From Albirhodobacter sp042466415 (lineage in GTDB: Bacteria > Pseudomonadota > Alphaproteobacteria > Rhodobacterales > Rhodobacteraceae): DNA of 64,000 bases. This document shows positions 44,860 through 54,183 of the stretch, in pieces; within the stretch, counting starts at the first letter, position 1; each line of letters starts with the position of its first letter. The translations under genes were made by a program, and so were the position numbers. The notes under the pieces were generated by a model that did no database searches, had not been told where the DNA came from, and was given only the letters and a program-made list of their open reading frames with translations. Location: NCBI RefSeq assembly GCF_042466415.1, contig NZ_JAXHCH010000002.1:2418001-2482000 (forward strand), written 5' to 3'.

Positions 44860-44889
44860 AAAAGCCCCGATGTTTCCATCGGGGCTTTT
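44860..44889. terminator. pnp terminator (bidirectional)
   Basis: AAAGCCCCGAT and ATCGGGGCTTT pair around six bases. Runs of A and T flank both sides. On the minus strand it follows the pnp stop by about 20 bases. Confidence 0.9.
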
Positions 44890-44909
44890 CTGTCGTTTGA
44901 GCGAAGTGT

Positions 44910-47042
44910 TTATTCGGCCGTTTCAGCCGAAACTTCTTCGCCGGTCTCTTGATCGACCATTTTCATGCCAAGGCGAACCTTGCCACGATCGTCGAAACCA
45001 AGAAGTTTAACTTTCACTTCTTGACCCTCTTTGAGGATCTCGTTCGGGTGGTTCAGACGCTTGTTTGCGATCTGGCTCACGTGAACCAAACCATCGCGCT
45101 TGCCGAAGAAGTTCACGAAGGCGCCGAAATCGACGAGCTTCACAACTTTACCGGTGTAAACCTTGCCTTCTTCCGGCTCTGCCACGATCGAATAGATCAT
45201 GTCGTAGGCTTTCTTGATTGCTTCCGAATTTGCGGACGCGATCTTGATGATGCCTTCGTCATTGATGTCGACCTTAGCGCCCGAAACTTCGACGATTTCG
45301 CGAATCACCTTACCGCCGGAACCGATCACTTCACGGATCTTATCGGTCGGGATTTGCATCGTCTCGATGCGTGGTGCATGCGCAGAGAACTCTTGGCGGC
45401 CAGCCGCGAGAGCCTTGTTCATTTCGCCCAAGATGTGCAAACGGCCGTCTTTCGCTTGCGCGAGAGCCTGCTCCATGATCGCTGGCGTGATGCCCGCAAC
45501 CTTGATGTCCATCTGCAAGGACGTGATGCCGTTCTCGGTACCCGCGACTTTGAAGTCCATATCGCCGAGGTGGTCTTCGTCACCCAAGATGTCGGTGAGG
45601 ACAGCATAACGACCGTCTTCTTCCAAGATCAGGCCCATCGCAACGCCAGCCACCGGTGCTTTCAGCGGAACACCCGCGTCCATCATCGCCAGCGAACCGC
45701 CGCAGACCGACGCCATCGACGACGAACCGTTCGATTCGGTGATCTCGGACACAACGCGGATTGTGTAAGGGAAGTCAGTCGCGGCTGGTAGAACAGCCTG
45801 CAACGCGCGCCATGCAAGTTTCCCGTGGCCAATCTCGCGACGCCCCGGCGACCCTACGCGACCAACTTCGCCAACCGAGTAGGGAGGAAAGTTATAGTGA
45901 AGCATGAAGTTCGACCGTGAATTGCCGTGCAATGCGTCGATGATTTGCTCATCATCACCAGTGCCGAGCGTGGTCACGACGAGGCCCTGCGTTTCACCGC
46001 GGGTGAACAGTGCCGAGCCGTGGGTGCGTGGCAAGATGCCGACTTCGGACACGATCGGACGCACAGTTTTGTTGTCGCGGCCGTCGATGCGTGCGCCACC
46101 GTTAATGATGTCGCCGCGCAGGATCGAGGATTCAAGCTTCTTGATCGCCGAGCCCAAGTTTGCGTCAGCAAGATCTTCTTCCGAGAGCGACGCTTTGACG
46201 GCGGCTACAGCGGCAGAGATCGCAGCGGTGCGCTCTTGCTTGTCTTTGATCGCGAATGCGGCGCGCATATCGGCCTCGCCGGCGGCTTTCACCTTGGCGA
46301 ACAGATCGGCGTAATCCGGTGCTTTGAAATCGAACGGCTCTTTTGCGCAATCTTCTGCGAAATCGAGGATCAGGTCGATGACCGGCTGCATTGCGTCATG
46401 ACCGAATTTCACGGCGCCAAGCATTTCTTCTTCGGTCAGCTCGTAGGCTTCCGATTCAACCATCATCACGGCATCTTTGGTGCCGGCGATAACGAGGTCG
46501 AGGCGCTGTTCTGCGTTGTCACGCAGTTTTTGCATATCATCGACTTCGGGGTTCAAAATGTATTCGCCATCAACGAAGCCCACGCGTGCCGCGCCAATCG
46601 GGCCCATGAACGGAACGCCGGAGATTGTCAAAGCAGCGGATGCTGCGATCATCGCGACAACGTCAGGCTCGTTTACGAGGTCATGCGAGAGTACGGTGCA
46701 CATCACCAGAACTTCGTGCTTGAAGCCGTCAACGAACAGCGGGCGGCACGGGCGGTCGATGAGGCGCGAGGTCAGCGTCTCTTTTTCCGACGGGCGTGCT
46801 TCACGCTTGAAGAAACCGCCAGGGACTTTACCTGCGGCGTAGTATTTCTCTTGGTAATGAACCGTGAGCGGGAAGAAATCTTGGCCCGGCTTCGGGGCTT
46901 TCGCGAAGGTCACGTTGGCCATAACGGAGGTTTCGCCCAAAGTGGCGATGACCGAACCGTCAGCCTGACGTGCGACCTTACCGGATTCCAGAGTGAGCTC
47001 TTCTTCGCCCCACTGGATAGATTTCCGAGTGATATTGAACAT
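44910..47042 (-). CDS. pnp: Polynucleotide phosphorylase
   Basis: 3'-5' phosphorolytic exoribonuclease of the RNA degradosome; 710 residues. Two RNase PH domains (about 10-220 and 310-540, with [12 protein letters not shown] and [20 protein letters not shown]), a KH domain ([19 protein letters not shown], about 560-610) and an S1 domain ([15 protein letters not shown], about 625-695). Start at ATG 47042 (MFNITRKSI) follows AGGA; the 48-codon upstream frame overlaps the rpsO leader and is not conserved. The gene follows rpsO with a hairpin between, the normal order. Confidence 0.98.
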   Translation of the reverse strand: MFNITRKSIQWGEEELTLESGKVARQADGSVIATLGETSVMANVTFAKAPKPGQDFFPLTVHYQEKYYAAGKVPGGFFKREARPSEKETLTSRLIDRPCRPLFVDGFKHEVLVMCTVLSHDLVNEPDVVAMIAASAALTISGVPFMGPIGAARVGFVDGEYILNPEVDDMQKLRDNAEQRLDLVIAGTKDAVMMVESEAYELTEEEMLGAVKFGHDAMQPVIDLILDFAEDCAKEPFDFKAPDYADLFAKVKAAGEADMRAAFAIKDKQERTAAISAAVAAVKASLSEEDLADANLGSAIKKLESSILRGDIINGGARIDGRDNKTVRPIVSEVGILPRTHGSALFTRGETQGLVVTTLGTGDDEQIIDALHGNSRSNFMLHYNFPPYSVGEVGRVGSPGRREIGHGKLAWRALQAVLPAATDFPYTIRVVSEITESNGSSSMASVCGGSLAMMDAGVPLKAPVAGVAMGLILEEDGRYAVLTDILGDEDHLGDMDFKVAGTENGITSLQMDIKVAGITPAIMEQALAQAKDGRLHILGEMNKALAAGRQEFSAHAPRIETMQIPTDKIREVIGSGGKVIREIVEVSGAKVDINDEGIIKIASANSEAIKKAYDMIYSIVAEPEEGKVYTGKVVKLVDFGAFVNFFGKRDGLVHVSQIANKRLNHPNEILKEGQEVKVKLLGFDDRGKVRLGMKMVDQETGEEVSAETAE

Positions 47043-47200
47043 ATGTTTTTCCTGTCCTAGCGCGAGGACCCTCCCCGCGCGTTTTGCGTACGGGCCATTC
47101 GATGCGCTCACCGAATTCCCGTGGCTCCTTCTTCTTTCTCGGCGCATCGTCCCATGGAACCCGGTGGGGCGGCCGTTCCCTCTCACGAGGGCGAAAGAGA

Positions 47201-47222
47201 AACGCGCCCCTAAGGGCGCGTT
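47201..47222 (-). terminator. Hairpin between rpsO and pnp
   Basis: AACGCGCCC (47201-47209) and GGGCGCGTT (47214-47222) form a nine-bp stem with a four-base loop, followed on the minus strand by TCTCTTT. In enteric bacteria a similar rpsO terminator/RNase III region sits before pnp. Confidence 0.75.
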
Positions 47223-47230
47223 CCGGTAGA

Positions 47231-47500
47231 TTAGCGGCGGATGCCGAGGCGCTCGATGAGCGACTGGTAGCGCGCTACGTCTTTTGCCTTGGTGTAGTCC
47301 AGCAGCTTGCGGCGCTGAGCAACCATCATCAGAAGGCCACGACGCGAGTGGTTGTCCTTCTTGTGCGACTTGAAGTGCTCGGTCAGAGTGGTGATGCGCG
47401 AAGTCAGGATAGCGACTTGCACTTCCGGCGAACCGGTATCACCTTCTTTGATCGCGAATTCTTTGATCAGGCGGGCTTTTTCTTCAACGGTAATCGACAT
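47231..47500 (-). CDS. rpsO: 30S ribosomal protein S15
   Basis: Primary 16S-binding protein of the platform; 89 residues, the standard length. Body: [40 protein letters not shown] and [20 protein letters not shown], the highly conserved S15 pattern. AAAGGAGACC precedes ATG 47500. The hairpin after it and pnp beyond are conserved. In other alphaproteobacteria truB stands just upstream, but here two unrelated genes intervene. Confidence 0.99.
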   Translation of the reverse strand: MSITVEEKARLIKEFAIKEGDTGSPEVQVAILTSRITTLTEHFKSHKKDNHSRRGLLMMVAQRRKLLDYTKAKDVARYQSLIERLGIRR

Positions 47501-47632
47501 CGGGGTCTCCTTTAATGTTTGAGGAATGGCACAGGCCGGGATGTCGTCCAGCAGGGCCCATGGAGGCTCTACCCGAGGGTAGATGCGCGCTGGTACGCGA
47601 ATTTTGCCAAAAAAGAAAGCCTAAAAACGATA

Positions 47633-47658
47633 AAAGCCCCGCGTTTGCAGGGCTTTTA
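47633..47658 (-). terminator. Terminator after the RTX protein gene
   Basis: On the minus strand GCCCTGC pairs with GCGGGGC around four bases, with one mismatched pair, and is followed by TTTTATCG. It separates the RTX gene from rpsO. Confidence 0.75.
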
Positions 47659-47675
47659 CGGGGGGCATGCGTGAC

Positions 47676-48788
47676 TCATCCTTGCAGGGCTGCGAGTTGG
47701 GCGGGGGTGTAGATCGCTATATCGGATAGCGTCAGATCGCCGGCGTTAAGTACCTCCGCGAAACGCTCTCCGTTTAGGGTAATCCACGCGGACTCGGATG
47801 TCTCCGAACTCTCGAGCCCGACTTCGGGACTGGTCGTGGTTTCCGGATCGTAGACGATCGCAATCTGATCCGTGTTCGCAACGAAATCTTCAACCGTTGC
47901 GGTGTTTTCAGGGGTGATCCAGTCACCCAGAATAAACGTGTCGGAGCCTTCGCCGCCATTCGCCCAATCACCGCGTCCGAGGAGAAGCGTATCGTTCCCG
48001 GCGGACCCATTCAGAAAGTCTCCGGTGTCAATATCGGTCACCCCAGTTTCGTCAGTCACGATCCCGTTGATGAGGTCATTGCCTGCGCCCCCCAGCAGCA
48101 CGTCCGCGCCGAGCCCACCTGATAGGCGATCCTCCCCATCGTTACCCTGCAGGCTATCATCCCCGTCGCCGCCGTCGATGAGGTCATCCATTGTGCCGCC
48201 AATCAAGCTATCATTGCCCCCATCGCCCGCGAGCGTATCAGCACCCATCCCGCCAGCAAGCGTATCAGCGCCGTCGCCGCCGCTCAAACTGTCGTCACCG
48301 TCATCGCCGGCGAGCGCATCATCGCCGCTCTCACCAGTCAAGACGTCGTCACCAGTGTGGCCATGCAGCTCGTCGTCGCCGTCGCCGCCGATGATTGTAT
48401 CGCTGCCGCCATATCCGCCGATTTGCTGACCTGCGTCGGTGCCTTGCAGCACCTCATCGGCGTCGGTGCCTGCGATACCGTTCCAATCCGATTCCGTCGG
48501 AGGAATATCCGAATCATCCTCGAACGTATCATCGTAGAATGATGTGTCGACGTCATCCGTTGGACTTTCATCGGGCTCGTCATCATCGAGCAAATCGCCG
48601 GATGATGTGCCTTCGTCGTCGGGTGATGAGGTGTCTATGGATTGATCGTCTTGTGTATTTTCATCTTCCTCCTCGCTGGGGGAGATGAAGGATACGCTAG
48701 CCATGAGGAGGCCTAAGATACCACTGAGGAAAAACATGCAGGTGCTCGCAACATAAAACTGTGAACGCGTTCTGCGATTGTTCCACAC
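47676..48788 (-). CDS. RTX (hemolysin-type calcium-binding) repeat protein
   Basis: A 370-residue acidic protein. A hydrophobic segment (about 18-36, MFFLSGILGLLMASVSFIS) is followed by an Asp/Glu/Ser-rich linker (37-100) and about thirteen GGxGxD-type nonapeptide repeats (residues ~115-240, e.g. GGDGDDELHG, SGGDGADTLAGG), which bind Ca2+ in a parallel beta-roll. The N-terminal membrane segment is unusual for RTX proteins, which are normally exported by a C-terminal type I signal; the family's exact role is unknown. It starts with GTG 48788 without a strong site; ATG 48737 (MFFLSG) is the alternative. Confidence 0.85.
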   Translation of the reverse strand: MWNNRRTRSQFYVASTCMFFLSGILGLLMASVSFISPSEEEDENTQDDQSIDTSSPDDEGTSSGDLLDDDEPDESPTDDVDTSFYDDTFEDDSDIPPTESDWNGIAGTDADEVLQGTDAGQQIGGYGGSDTIIGGDGDDELHGHTGDDVLTGESGDDALAGDDGDDSLSGGDGADTLAGGMGADTLAGDGGNDSLIGGTMDDLIDGGDGDDSLQGNDGEDRLSGGLGADVLLGGAGNDLINGIVTDETGVTDIDTGDFLNGSAGNDTLLLGRGDWANGGEGSDTFILGDWITPENTATVEDFVANTDQIAIVYDPETTTSPEVGLESSETSESAWITLNGERFAEVLNAGDLTLSDIAIYTPAQLAALQG

Positions 48789-48829
48789 ACACGTGTGGTC
48801 CCGTTACTCTAACGAGAAACTCTTAAACG

Positions 48830-49351
48830 TCAATTAAATTGGCTTGGCGTCCAAAGTTCCGGCTGTTGCGTGTAGCTAATGTAGAGAGGGTGTTTGGGGT
48901 TGCCGGATTTGGTCAGGCCAAGGTGGTAGAGAGGGCAATCGCTCTCGCGCAGCAGGGCCTCCATCTGCGCACCTCGCCCAAGATGCTCGCCATGCGCGCC
49001 CCATGCGCAGATCACCTGATCGGCCCAAGGAAGACTTTCAAGAATGGCGCGGTCGTTCTCCGGCCCCACAGGATCGGGAATGGCGCGCATCACGCGGGGA
49101 TCCGTCGCCCGGTAGGCAAATATATTGCACACCCGAAACGCGCCGAATCCGAGCGCACGGGCGCGACGTTCGCAGCGCTCGACGGTCGGGTCGTTTTGCT
49201 GTTCGGTCGCGGTGGAGGGATTTAGCATGATGAATAACGCGCGTTTTCCGTCAGGCACCCAAACCCGCGTCAGAAGATACCGATATTGCTCGCAATCGGA
49301 ATACACTGCCGTAGAGGCTGCGTCGCCTTTGAGGAAATCGCGCGTGATCAT
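48830..49351 (-). CDS. DUF1643 domain protein
   Basis: A 173-residue soluble protein of the uncharacterised DUF1643 family (PF07799). Typical segments: YLLTRVWVPDGKRALFIMLNPSTATEQQNDPTVERC and FGAFRVCNIFAYRATDP, then ICAWGAHGEHLGRG. The LNPSTA loop and the late HLG...NPKHPLY region are conserved in the family, which has no known activity; phage and bacterial copies exist. It starts two bases after truB stops, so it is probably in the rbfA-truB unit. Confidence 0.88.
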   Translation of the reverse strand: MITRDFLKGDAASTAVYSDCEQYRYLLTRVWVPDGKRALFIMLNPSTATEQQNDPTVERCERRARALGFGAFRVCNIFAYRATDPRVMRAIPDPVGPENDRAILESLPWADQVICAWGAHGEHLGRGAQMEALLRESDCPLYHLGLTKSGNPKHPLYISYTQQPELWTPSQFN

Positions 49352-49353
49352 GA

Positions 49354-50256
49354 TCAGAGATTGAATACGCGGTTGGGGTGGAGCTCGCCGGACTTGTAGA
49401 TGCCAACACCGAGCGGCTTGCCTTGATAACTGGCCCAGACTTCCTCGCCGAACTCCGCATCCGATGCGATCACCATGCCGGGGTTGCCGTTTTTAATCTT
49501 AACTGCGCCCTCGGCTGTGGCGTGGACCTCAAGCAAATCAGCAAGCCCGGTTTCCATTGGGAAAAGTTTCGCATCCAACTCTGGCGTGCGGGCAAGCGCC
49601 TCGATCTGTTCCAAGGTCATCCCGTCCGATGCCTCGAAAGGCCCTGACCACTCGCGACGGAGCCACGCCACATGACCTAGGCACCCCAACGCCTCCCCCA
49701 GATCGCGAGCAACCGAGCGCACATAGCCGCCCTTGCCGCAAACCATCTCTAGCTCGACATGATCCGCATCGGGGCGAGACAGGATTTTCAAGCTCTCAAC
49801 GAATAGTGGCCGCGATTTCAGGTCCATGACCTCACCCTCGCGCGCGAGGTCATAGGCGCGTTCTCCGTCGACCTTAACGGCGGAGTATTGCGGTGGAACT
49901 TGTTTAATATCGCCGCGGAATGACACGAGCGCAGCCTCAATTGCCGCCTCATCCGGCCGCGCATCGCGTGTCTCAATGACGTCGCCTTCGGCGTCGTCGG
50001 TGGTCGTCGACGCCCCGAGACGCACCATGAAACGATAGCATTTCATCGCATCTGTGATGAAGGGCACGGTTTTTGTCGCCTCGCCCAGCGCGATTGCCAA
50101 AACGCCCGTCGCCGCCGGATCGAGCGTACCGGCATGGCCCGCCTTTTTGGCATCCAGCGCCCAACGCACTTTGCCAACAACCGATGTCGATGTGATGCCC
50201 GCAGGCTTATCCACAATCAACCAACCGGAAATATCGCGTCCCTTTTTGCGTCCCAT
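49354..50256 (-). CDS. truB: tRNA pseudouridine(55) synthase
   Basis: Makes pseudouridine-55 in the T-loop of all elongator tRNAs. The 300-residue product begins [19 protein letters not shown], with catalytic D46 in [14 protein letters not shown] and the later [18 protein letters not shown] and VSC-like [14 protein letters not shown] blocks. Start at ATG 50256 because GGAGGGCCCC lies just upstream; the ATG four codons earlier overlaps that site. Order rbfA-truB-(DUF1643, RTX)-rpsO-pnp differs from the usual rbfA-truB-rpsO-pnp by the two inserted genes. Confidence 0.95.
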   Translation of the reverse strand: MGRKKGRDISGWLIVDKPAGITSTSVVGKVRWALDAKKAGHAGTLDPAATGVLAIALGEATKTVPFITDAMKCYRFMVRLGASTTTDDAEGDVIETRDARPDEAAIEAALVSFRGDIKQVPPQYSAVKVDGERAYDLAREGEVMDLKSRPLFVESLKILSRPDADHVELEMVCGKGGYVRSVARDLGEALGCLGHVAWLRREWSGPFEASDGMTLEQIEALARTPELDAKLFPMETGLADLLEVHATAEGAVKIKNGNPGMVIASDAEFGEEVWASYQGKPLGVGIYKSGELHPNRVFNL

Positions 50257-50317
50257 GGGGCCCTCCATTGCAGGCGCGCTGGCTATCGTAGCGCGGAGCA
50301 GCGGTCAATAACGAGCG

Positions 50318-50338
50318 CAAAAAGAGGCCGTAGCCTCA
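50318..50338 (-). terminator. Small terminator after the NAGPA-like gene
   Basis: On the minus strand GAGGC pairs with GCCTC around TACG and is followed by TTTTTGCG. The stem is short (5 bp) and overlaps the stop codon, so it is a weak terminator. Confidence 0.6.
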
Positions 50339-51112
50339 CTCTTGCTGGCGGGTAATGAGACCCACGATGGGCCCCATCGGCGCGCCAAGGTCTTCACGGC
50401 CAATGCCTTCGGCCAGAAGGCGTGAAATAGATCCGTCCAAATACAAGGCGTTAGGGGTAGCTAGCCCGTTACGGAACAAGCGACCGAATTCGTAAAACGT
50501 CACCGCCTTATCCGAGATCGCGAAATAGGCACGTTTGCCATCAGCGCTGATCCCGACGCCGTTGCGCGTATGGCGCGAGTCGCTATCGGGCAGAAATTTC
50601 GGATGCAGTTCACCATCAATCACCAGCATCGGCCCTGATTGCGTGGCATAGCGGCACTCGGCTGGCGCGAGGGCATAAGACCTTGATTCGATCACAGAGA
50701 AGGCCTCTCCCCAACAAAACACACCATTCGGCAGCAAGCCGAAGTTGCCCGGTCCTTCCGAGGTGATAATGCCCATCGTTTGCGCGCGGTCCTCGATGTA
50801 GAGGCCGACGGGGCTGCGATCTGCGTGATACATGCCGGCGTTCATCGCAAACGCGATGTGCTCTTGGGGTGCTAATCCCGCACGCAGGCGGTCCCATGTG
50901 GCAATCGGATTGCCGTCGGGAGCCTTGTGCCAAAGGCGCAGGTCTTCTCCGGCCTCGACTTCGCAAACGGTGTAGGGGTTGCTCTCGAACGTGAGCGACC
51001 GGCAGGGGCCTGATGCTTGTTGGGCGCGGCCAAGCATCGCGCCCCCAATGATCAGAGCCGAGGCGACAAGCGCGCCAAGTAAACGCAGGCGCTTACGCTT
51101 CGGCGGTGTCAT
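50336..51112 (-). CDS. Phosphodiester glycosidase (NAGPA-family) protein
   Basis: Secreted or membrane-anchored protein of about 258 residues with an N-terminal hydrophobic segment (about 10-28) and the NAGPA-like domain (PF09992): FAMNAGMYHADRSPVGLYIED, LPNGVFCWG, GPMLVIDGELHPKF, RNGVGISADGKRAYFAISD and ALYLDGSISRL. The eukaryotic relative removes GlcNAc from phosphodiester; bacterial activities on wall or exopolysaccharide are known for a few. Several candidate starts cluster at 51112, 51115 and 51133 inside the end of rbfA; I chose the shortest natural one, but coupling with rbfA is likely. Confidence 0.8.
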   Translation of the reverse strand: MTPPKRKRLRLLGALVASALIIGGAMLGRAQQASGPCRSLTFESNPYTVCEVEAGEDLRLWHKAPDGNPIATWDRLRAGLAPQEHIAFAMNAGMYHADRSPVGLYIEDRAQTMGIITSEGPGNFGLLPNGVFCWGEAFSVIESRSYALAPAECRYATQSGPMLVIDGELHPKFLPDSDSRHTRNGVGISADGKRAYFAISDKAVTFYEFGRLFRNGLATPNALYLDGSISRLLAEGIGREDLGAPMGPIVGLITRQQE

Positions 51113-51515
51113 CATCGTCGCGCGCGGCAACATCACGCATCACGGTTTCATCGGAGAACAGGCGCCGTGTTTCGTCCATCCGGTCAAACGTTTCGTCCAA
51201 CCGGAACCGCAATTCCGGCGCGAATTTCAACGTCAGTTGTTTCGAGACCAGATGGCGCAGTTCACCAGTGTGGCGGCGCAGAATCGTCAGCAGTTCCTCA
51301 CCCCCCTTGCCGCCAAGCGGAAGGACGTAAACCGTCGCAACGCGATAGTCGCTGGTCGTCGTGACCTCGCCTACCGTGACCGAGATTCGGTTCAGCTCGG
51401 GGTCATGCACGTCGCCGCGCATGAGCACATCCGAAAGGGTGCGCCGGATCAGTTCGCCGACGCGAAGCTGACGTTGATTGGGCCCGCGGCCCGAGGAGTG
51501 CGTGTTCTTTGCCAT
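51093..51515 (-). CDS. rbfA: 30S ribosome-binding factor RbfA
   Basis: Assembly factor that binds the 30S central pseudoknot and is needed in the cold. The 140-residue protein shows RQLRVGELIRRTLSDVL, the KH-type middle (RISVTVGEVTTTSDYRVATVYV) and an acidic C-terminal tail ending DDDDTAEA, which is longer than in E. coli. ATG 51515 is set by homology; only a weak GGGAT precedes it. It heads the rbfA-NAGPA-truB stretch and is divergent from dapB across about 108 bases. Confidence 0.92.
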   Translation of the reverse strand: MAKNTHSSGRGPNQRQLRVGELIRRTLSDVLMRGDVHDPELNRISVTVGEVTTTSDYRVATVYVLPLGGKGGEELLTILRRHTGELRHLVSKQLTLKFAPELRFRLDETFDRMDETRRLFSDETVMRDVAARDDDDTAEA

Positions 51516-51623
51516 ATCCCGCACATAATGCACCAAAGCCCGCGCCGCAACGGGCCTTTGCCAAACCATCCGTGAGTGTGTAGGGATCAGCCTATCACAA
51601 TTCCGGCAAAACGAGGCCCCCAA

Positions 51624-52436
51624 ATGTCCCACCCACTTCCCGGCATCGTAGTCACAGGCATCTCCGGTCGTATGGGGCAAATGCTCGCCCGTACCATCGC
51701 GGCCTCCGATAAGGCGCAGCTCGTCGGCGCTGTCGAACGCGCAGGTCATGCCTGGGTCGGGCAAGATCTCGGCTTGGCGATGGGCGGCAGTGCGAATGGC
51801 GTGATCGTTACGGATGATGCGCTGGAGGCGTTTTCAAAGGCCCAAGCGGTGATCGATTTCACCGCCCCTGCCGCAACGGTCGAATTCGCCGCCCTCGCTG
51901 CACAGGCGCGATGCACGCATGTGATCGGCACGACAGGGTTTGAGCCAGAGCATCTCGCTAAGATCAAAGCGGCGGCGCGTCATGCGGTCATCGTGCGGGC
52001 GGGCAATATGTCTCTTGGGGTTAACCTTTTGACTTTGTTGACAAAGAAGGTTGCCGCGGCGCTGGACGCCGATTGGGATATCGAAGTTATTGAGGCGCAT
52101 CACAACAAAAAGGTCGACGCCCCGTCCGGCACTGCGCTGATGCTGGGTCAAGCGGCTGCGGAGGGGCGCGGTATCGTGCTTGACGATCACACCGAGTCCG
52201 GTCGTGACGGGATTACCGGCGCAAGGGCGAAGGGTGCGATCGGCTTTTCGGCCATTCGTGGCGGCGACATCGTCGGCGAGCATGATGTGCTGTTTGCGGG
52301 CGAGGGTGAACGAATTGTCCTGCGTCACATGGCGACGGACCGTGCAATTTTTGCCCGCGGCGCTTTGCGGGCGGCTCTTTGGGGGCAAACCCAAACACCA
52401 GGCGAATATGACATGCTGGATGTCCTAGGGCTGTAA
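51624..52436 (+). CDS. dapB: 4-hydroxy-tetrahydrodipicolinate reductase
   Basis: NAD(P)H enzyme of the diaminopimelate/lysine pathway, reducing the dipicolinate precursor. The 270-residue protein has the dinucleotide fold [17 protein letters not shown] (7-23), IGTTGF, the catalytic [15 protein letters not shown] (His159-like pair and Lys) and a C-terminal [13 protein letters not shown] 51624 follows GAGG eight bases before; the frame is open 16 codons earlier without a good site. A strong terminator follows. dapC earlier in the window belongs to the same pathway. Confidence 0.95.
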   Translation: MSHPLPGIVVTGISGRMGQMLARTIAASDKAQLVGAVERAGHAWVGQDLGLAMGGSANGVIVTDDALEAFSKAQAVIDFTAPAATVEFAALAAQARCTHVIGTTGFEPEHLAKIKAAARHAVIVRAGNMSLGVNLLTLLTKKVAAALDADWDIEVIEAHHNKKVDAPSGTALMLGQAAAEGRGIVLDDHTESGRDGITGARAKGAIGFSAIRGGDIVGEHDVLFAGEGERIVLRHMATDRAIFARGALRAALWGQTQTPGEYDMLDVLGL

Positions 52437-52463
52437 TCCCCGTCAATCGTCCCGAGAAAGTTG

Positions 52464-52493
52464 AAAGCGCGCCCATTTCGGCGCGCTTTTTTT
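52464..52493 (+). terminator. dapB terminator
   Basis: AAAGCGCGCC (52464-52473) and GGCGCGCTTT (52480-52489) form a 10-bp stem with a six-base loop, followed by TTTT. Confidence 0.92.
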
Positions 52494-52534
52494 ATCAGCT
52501 TTGACACAAGAGGGCGTGGCGACGGACCTCGCGA

Positions 52535-52753
52535 TCAAAAATCAATCGCGATTCCCTTTTTCTCCCAATCACCAAAACGCACCGGCTCTGGCCCATCGCG
52601 GCCGCCCAATTCGACGGGCATCGCGACTTTGGCGGCTTGGCGGCGTTCTTCTGCTTCGGCCAATGCGCGGACCGCGGCCGGAGGAAGCGGCGCGCTGTCA
52701 TCCACGGCGGCGTTTGCGGGGGCTGCATCTCGGGGCTTGATCTCGTCGCTCAT
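52535..52753 (-). CDS. Succinate dehydrogenase assembly factor 4 (DUF1674)
   Basis: A 72-residue protein with an Ala/Pro-rich flexible N-terminus and the conserved C-terminal block ELGGRDGPEPVRFGDWEKKG, the SdhAF4/DUF1674 signature. In eukaryotes and alphaproteobacteria it helps deliver FAD-loaded SdhA to SdhB and protects from side reactions. AAGGAACCC precedes ATG 52753. It is a single gene, convergent with dapB and divergent from rsmB; no sdh genes are in the window. Confidence 0.92.
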   Translation of the reverse strand: MSDEIKPRDAAPANAAVDDSAPLPPAAVRALAEAEERRQAAKVAMPVELGGRDGPEPVRFGDWEKKGIAIDF

Positions 52754-52837
52754 CGAGGGTTCCTTTTGGGCTTGGGCTTTTCATAGCGCTTCCCTTGATA
52801 TAGGGCCTGCGCGACCATCACTCAACAGGAGCAGGGC

Positions 52838-54112
52838 ATGGCAATCGCGGATCCGGCACGAATGGCAGCGCTGGCGCTCCTCGCAGGAGCATATGAAGCA
52901 GGTGTCACGGTATCGGATCAGATTGCCGCGGGCGCTTTAGATCATCTTGCGCCGGGCGATCGCGGGCGTGCGCAACGTCTCGCGCTATCGACTTTGCGCA
53001 ATGGCGGGCGGGCGGATAAAGTTCTGAAAGCTTTTGTGCGTCGCCGCCCTCCGGTCGATATTCAAATTCTTTTGTATCTCGCGACGGTCGAGATGCTCGA
53101 AGAAGGTGTCGCGCCGCACGGGGTTGTTTCCACCGCTGTGAGCCTTGCGCGACAGGGCGGGCCAAGCACGGAAAGCTATGCGGGGCTGATCAATGCCGTG
53201 TTGCGTAAAGTCGCGGATGTGACGCCGGAGGCTTGGGCGAAGATTCCTGCGCCGGAATTGCCAAGCTGGCTTCGCGGTCAACTCATGTCGGCATATGGCA
53301 AATCAAATACGCAAAAGATGGAGGCGGTGCAGGTCAAAGGCGCGCCGCTGGATATTACGGCGAAAGGCGACCCCGCAGCGCTTGTCGAGGCGCTGGGCGC
53401 AACGCTTTTGCCAACCGGCACCCTCCGCCTGCCGGCGCGGGCGCAGGTTAGCGAATTGCCGGGCTTCGCGGAGGGGCAATGGTGGGTGCAAGATGCTGCG
53501 GCGGCGCTCGCGGCGAAGGCGCTCAACCCGCAGGCAGGCGAGCGTGTTCTTGATCTATGCGCCGCGCCAGGCGGTAAAACGATGCAGCTCGCGGCAGCCG
53601 GCGCGCAGGTAACGGCGCTTGACCTCTCGCGCCCGCGCCTCAAGCGCTTGCATGAAAACCTGGAGCGCACGGGCCTGACTGCCGAGGTGATTGCGGAAGA
53701 TGCTTTGCATTATGCGCCGTCCAAGCTTTTCGATGCGGTTTTGCTTGATGCGCCATGTTCCGCTACGGGAACGATTCGCCGTCATCCGGATCTGCCCTTT
53801 GTGCGCGATCCTGCAACGCTGAAAGATCTGTTTACCTTGCAGGCCGGCATGCTGGATCACGCGCTGACGATGCTGAAACCGCAAGGTAGGCTCGTTTTTT
53901 GTACCTGTTCTCTATTGCCCGAAGAAGGCGAGGGGCAAATCAAAGCTGCGCTTGAACGTCATGCGGGGCTGCGCACCTTGCCGATCACGCTGCAAGGGAT
54001 CGATCCGGATTGGATTACCTCCGAAGGCGGGCTGCGTTTGCGTCCCGATTACTGGGCCGATTTGGGCGGGATGGACGGGTTCTACATCGCGGTACTCACG
54101 CGCGCCGATTGA
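52838..54112 (+). CDS. rsmB: 16S rRNA (cytosine-967-C5)-methyltransferase RsmB
   Basis: Methylates C967 of 16S rRNA with SAM. The 424-residue protein has an N-terminal NusB-like RNA-binding domain (about 1-130) and a methyltransferase domain with SAM loop LDLCAAPGGKTMQLA, DAPCSATGTIRRHPD holding the first Cys (near 305) and FCTCSLLPEEGEGQI holding the second (near 357), as in m5C enzymes. AGGAG precedes ATG. It starts a plus-strand run with the heparinase-like gene and purH, a common alphaproteobacterial order. Confidence 0.95.
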   Translation: MAIADPARMAALALLAGAYEAGVTVSDQIAAGALDHLAPGDRGRAQRLALSTLRNGGRADKVLKAFVRRRPPVDIQILLYLATVEMLEEGVAPHGVVSTAVSLARQGGPSTESYAGLINAVLRKVADVTPEAWAKIPAPELPSWLRGQLMSAYGKSNTQKMEAVQVKGAPLDITAKGDPAALVEALGATLLPTGTLRLPARAQVSELPGFAEGQWWVQDAAAALAAKALNPQAGERVLDLCAAPGGKTMQLAAAGAQVTALDLSRPRLKRLHENLERTGLTAEVIAEDALHYAPSKLFDAVLLDAPCSATGTIRRHPDLPFVRDPATLKDLFTLQAGMLDHALTMLKPQGRLVFCTCSLLPEEGEGQIKAALERHAGLRTLPITLQGIDPDWITSEGGLRLRPDYWADLGGMDGFYIAVLTRAD

Positions 54113-54183
54113 TCCCGTGACTTGAACCGCATCGCAAAGTAAGCTGCGCGAACTTTAAGAATCCGAACGGGGTAACCGGCGAA

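Noticed and set aside
48050..48450. Repetitive DNA that might be a CRISPR or tandem repeat array
   Set aside because: The pattern is the coding sequence of RTX nonapeptides, with degenerate 27-base units and no spacers.
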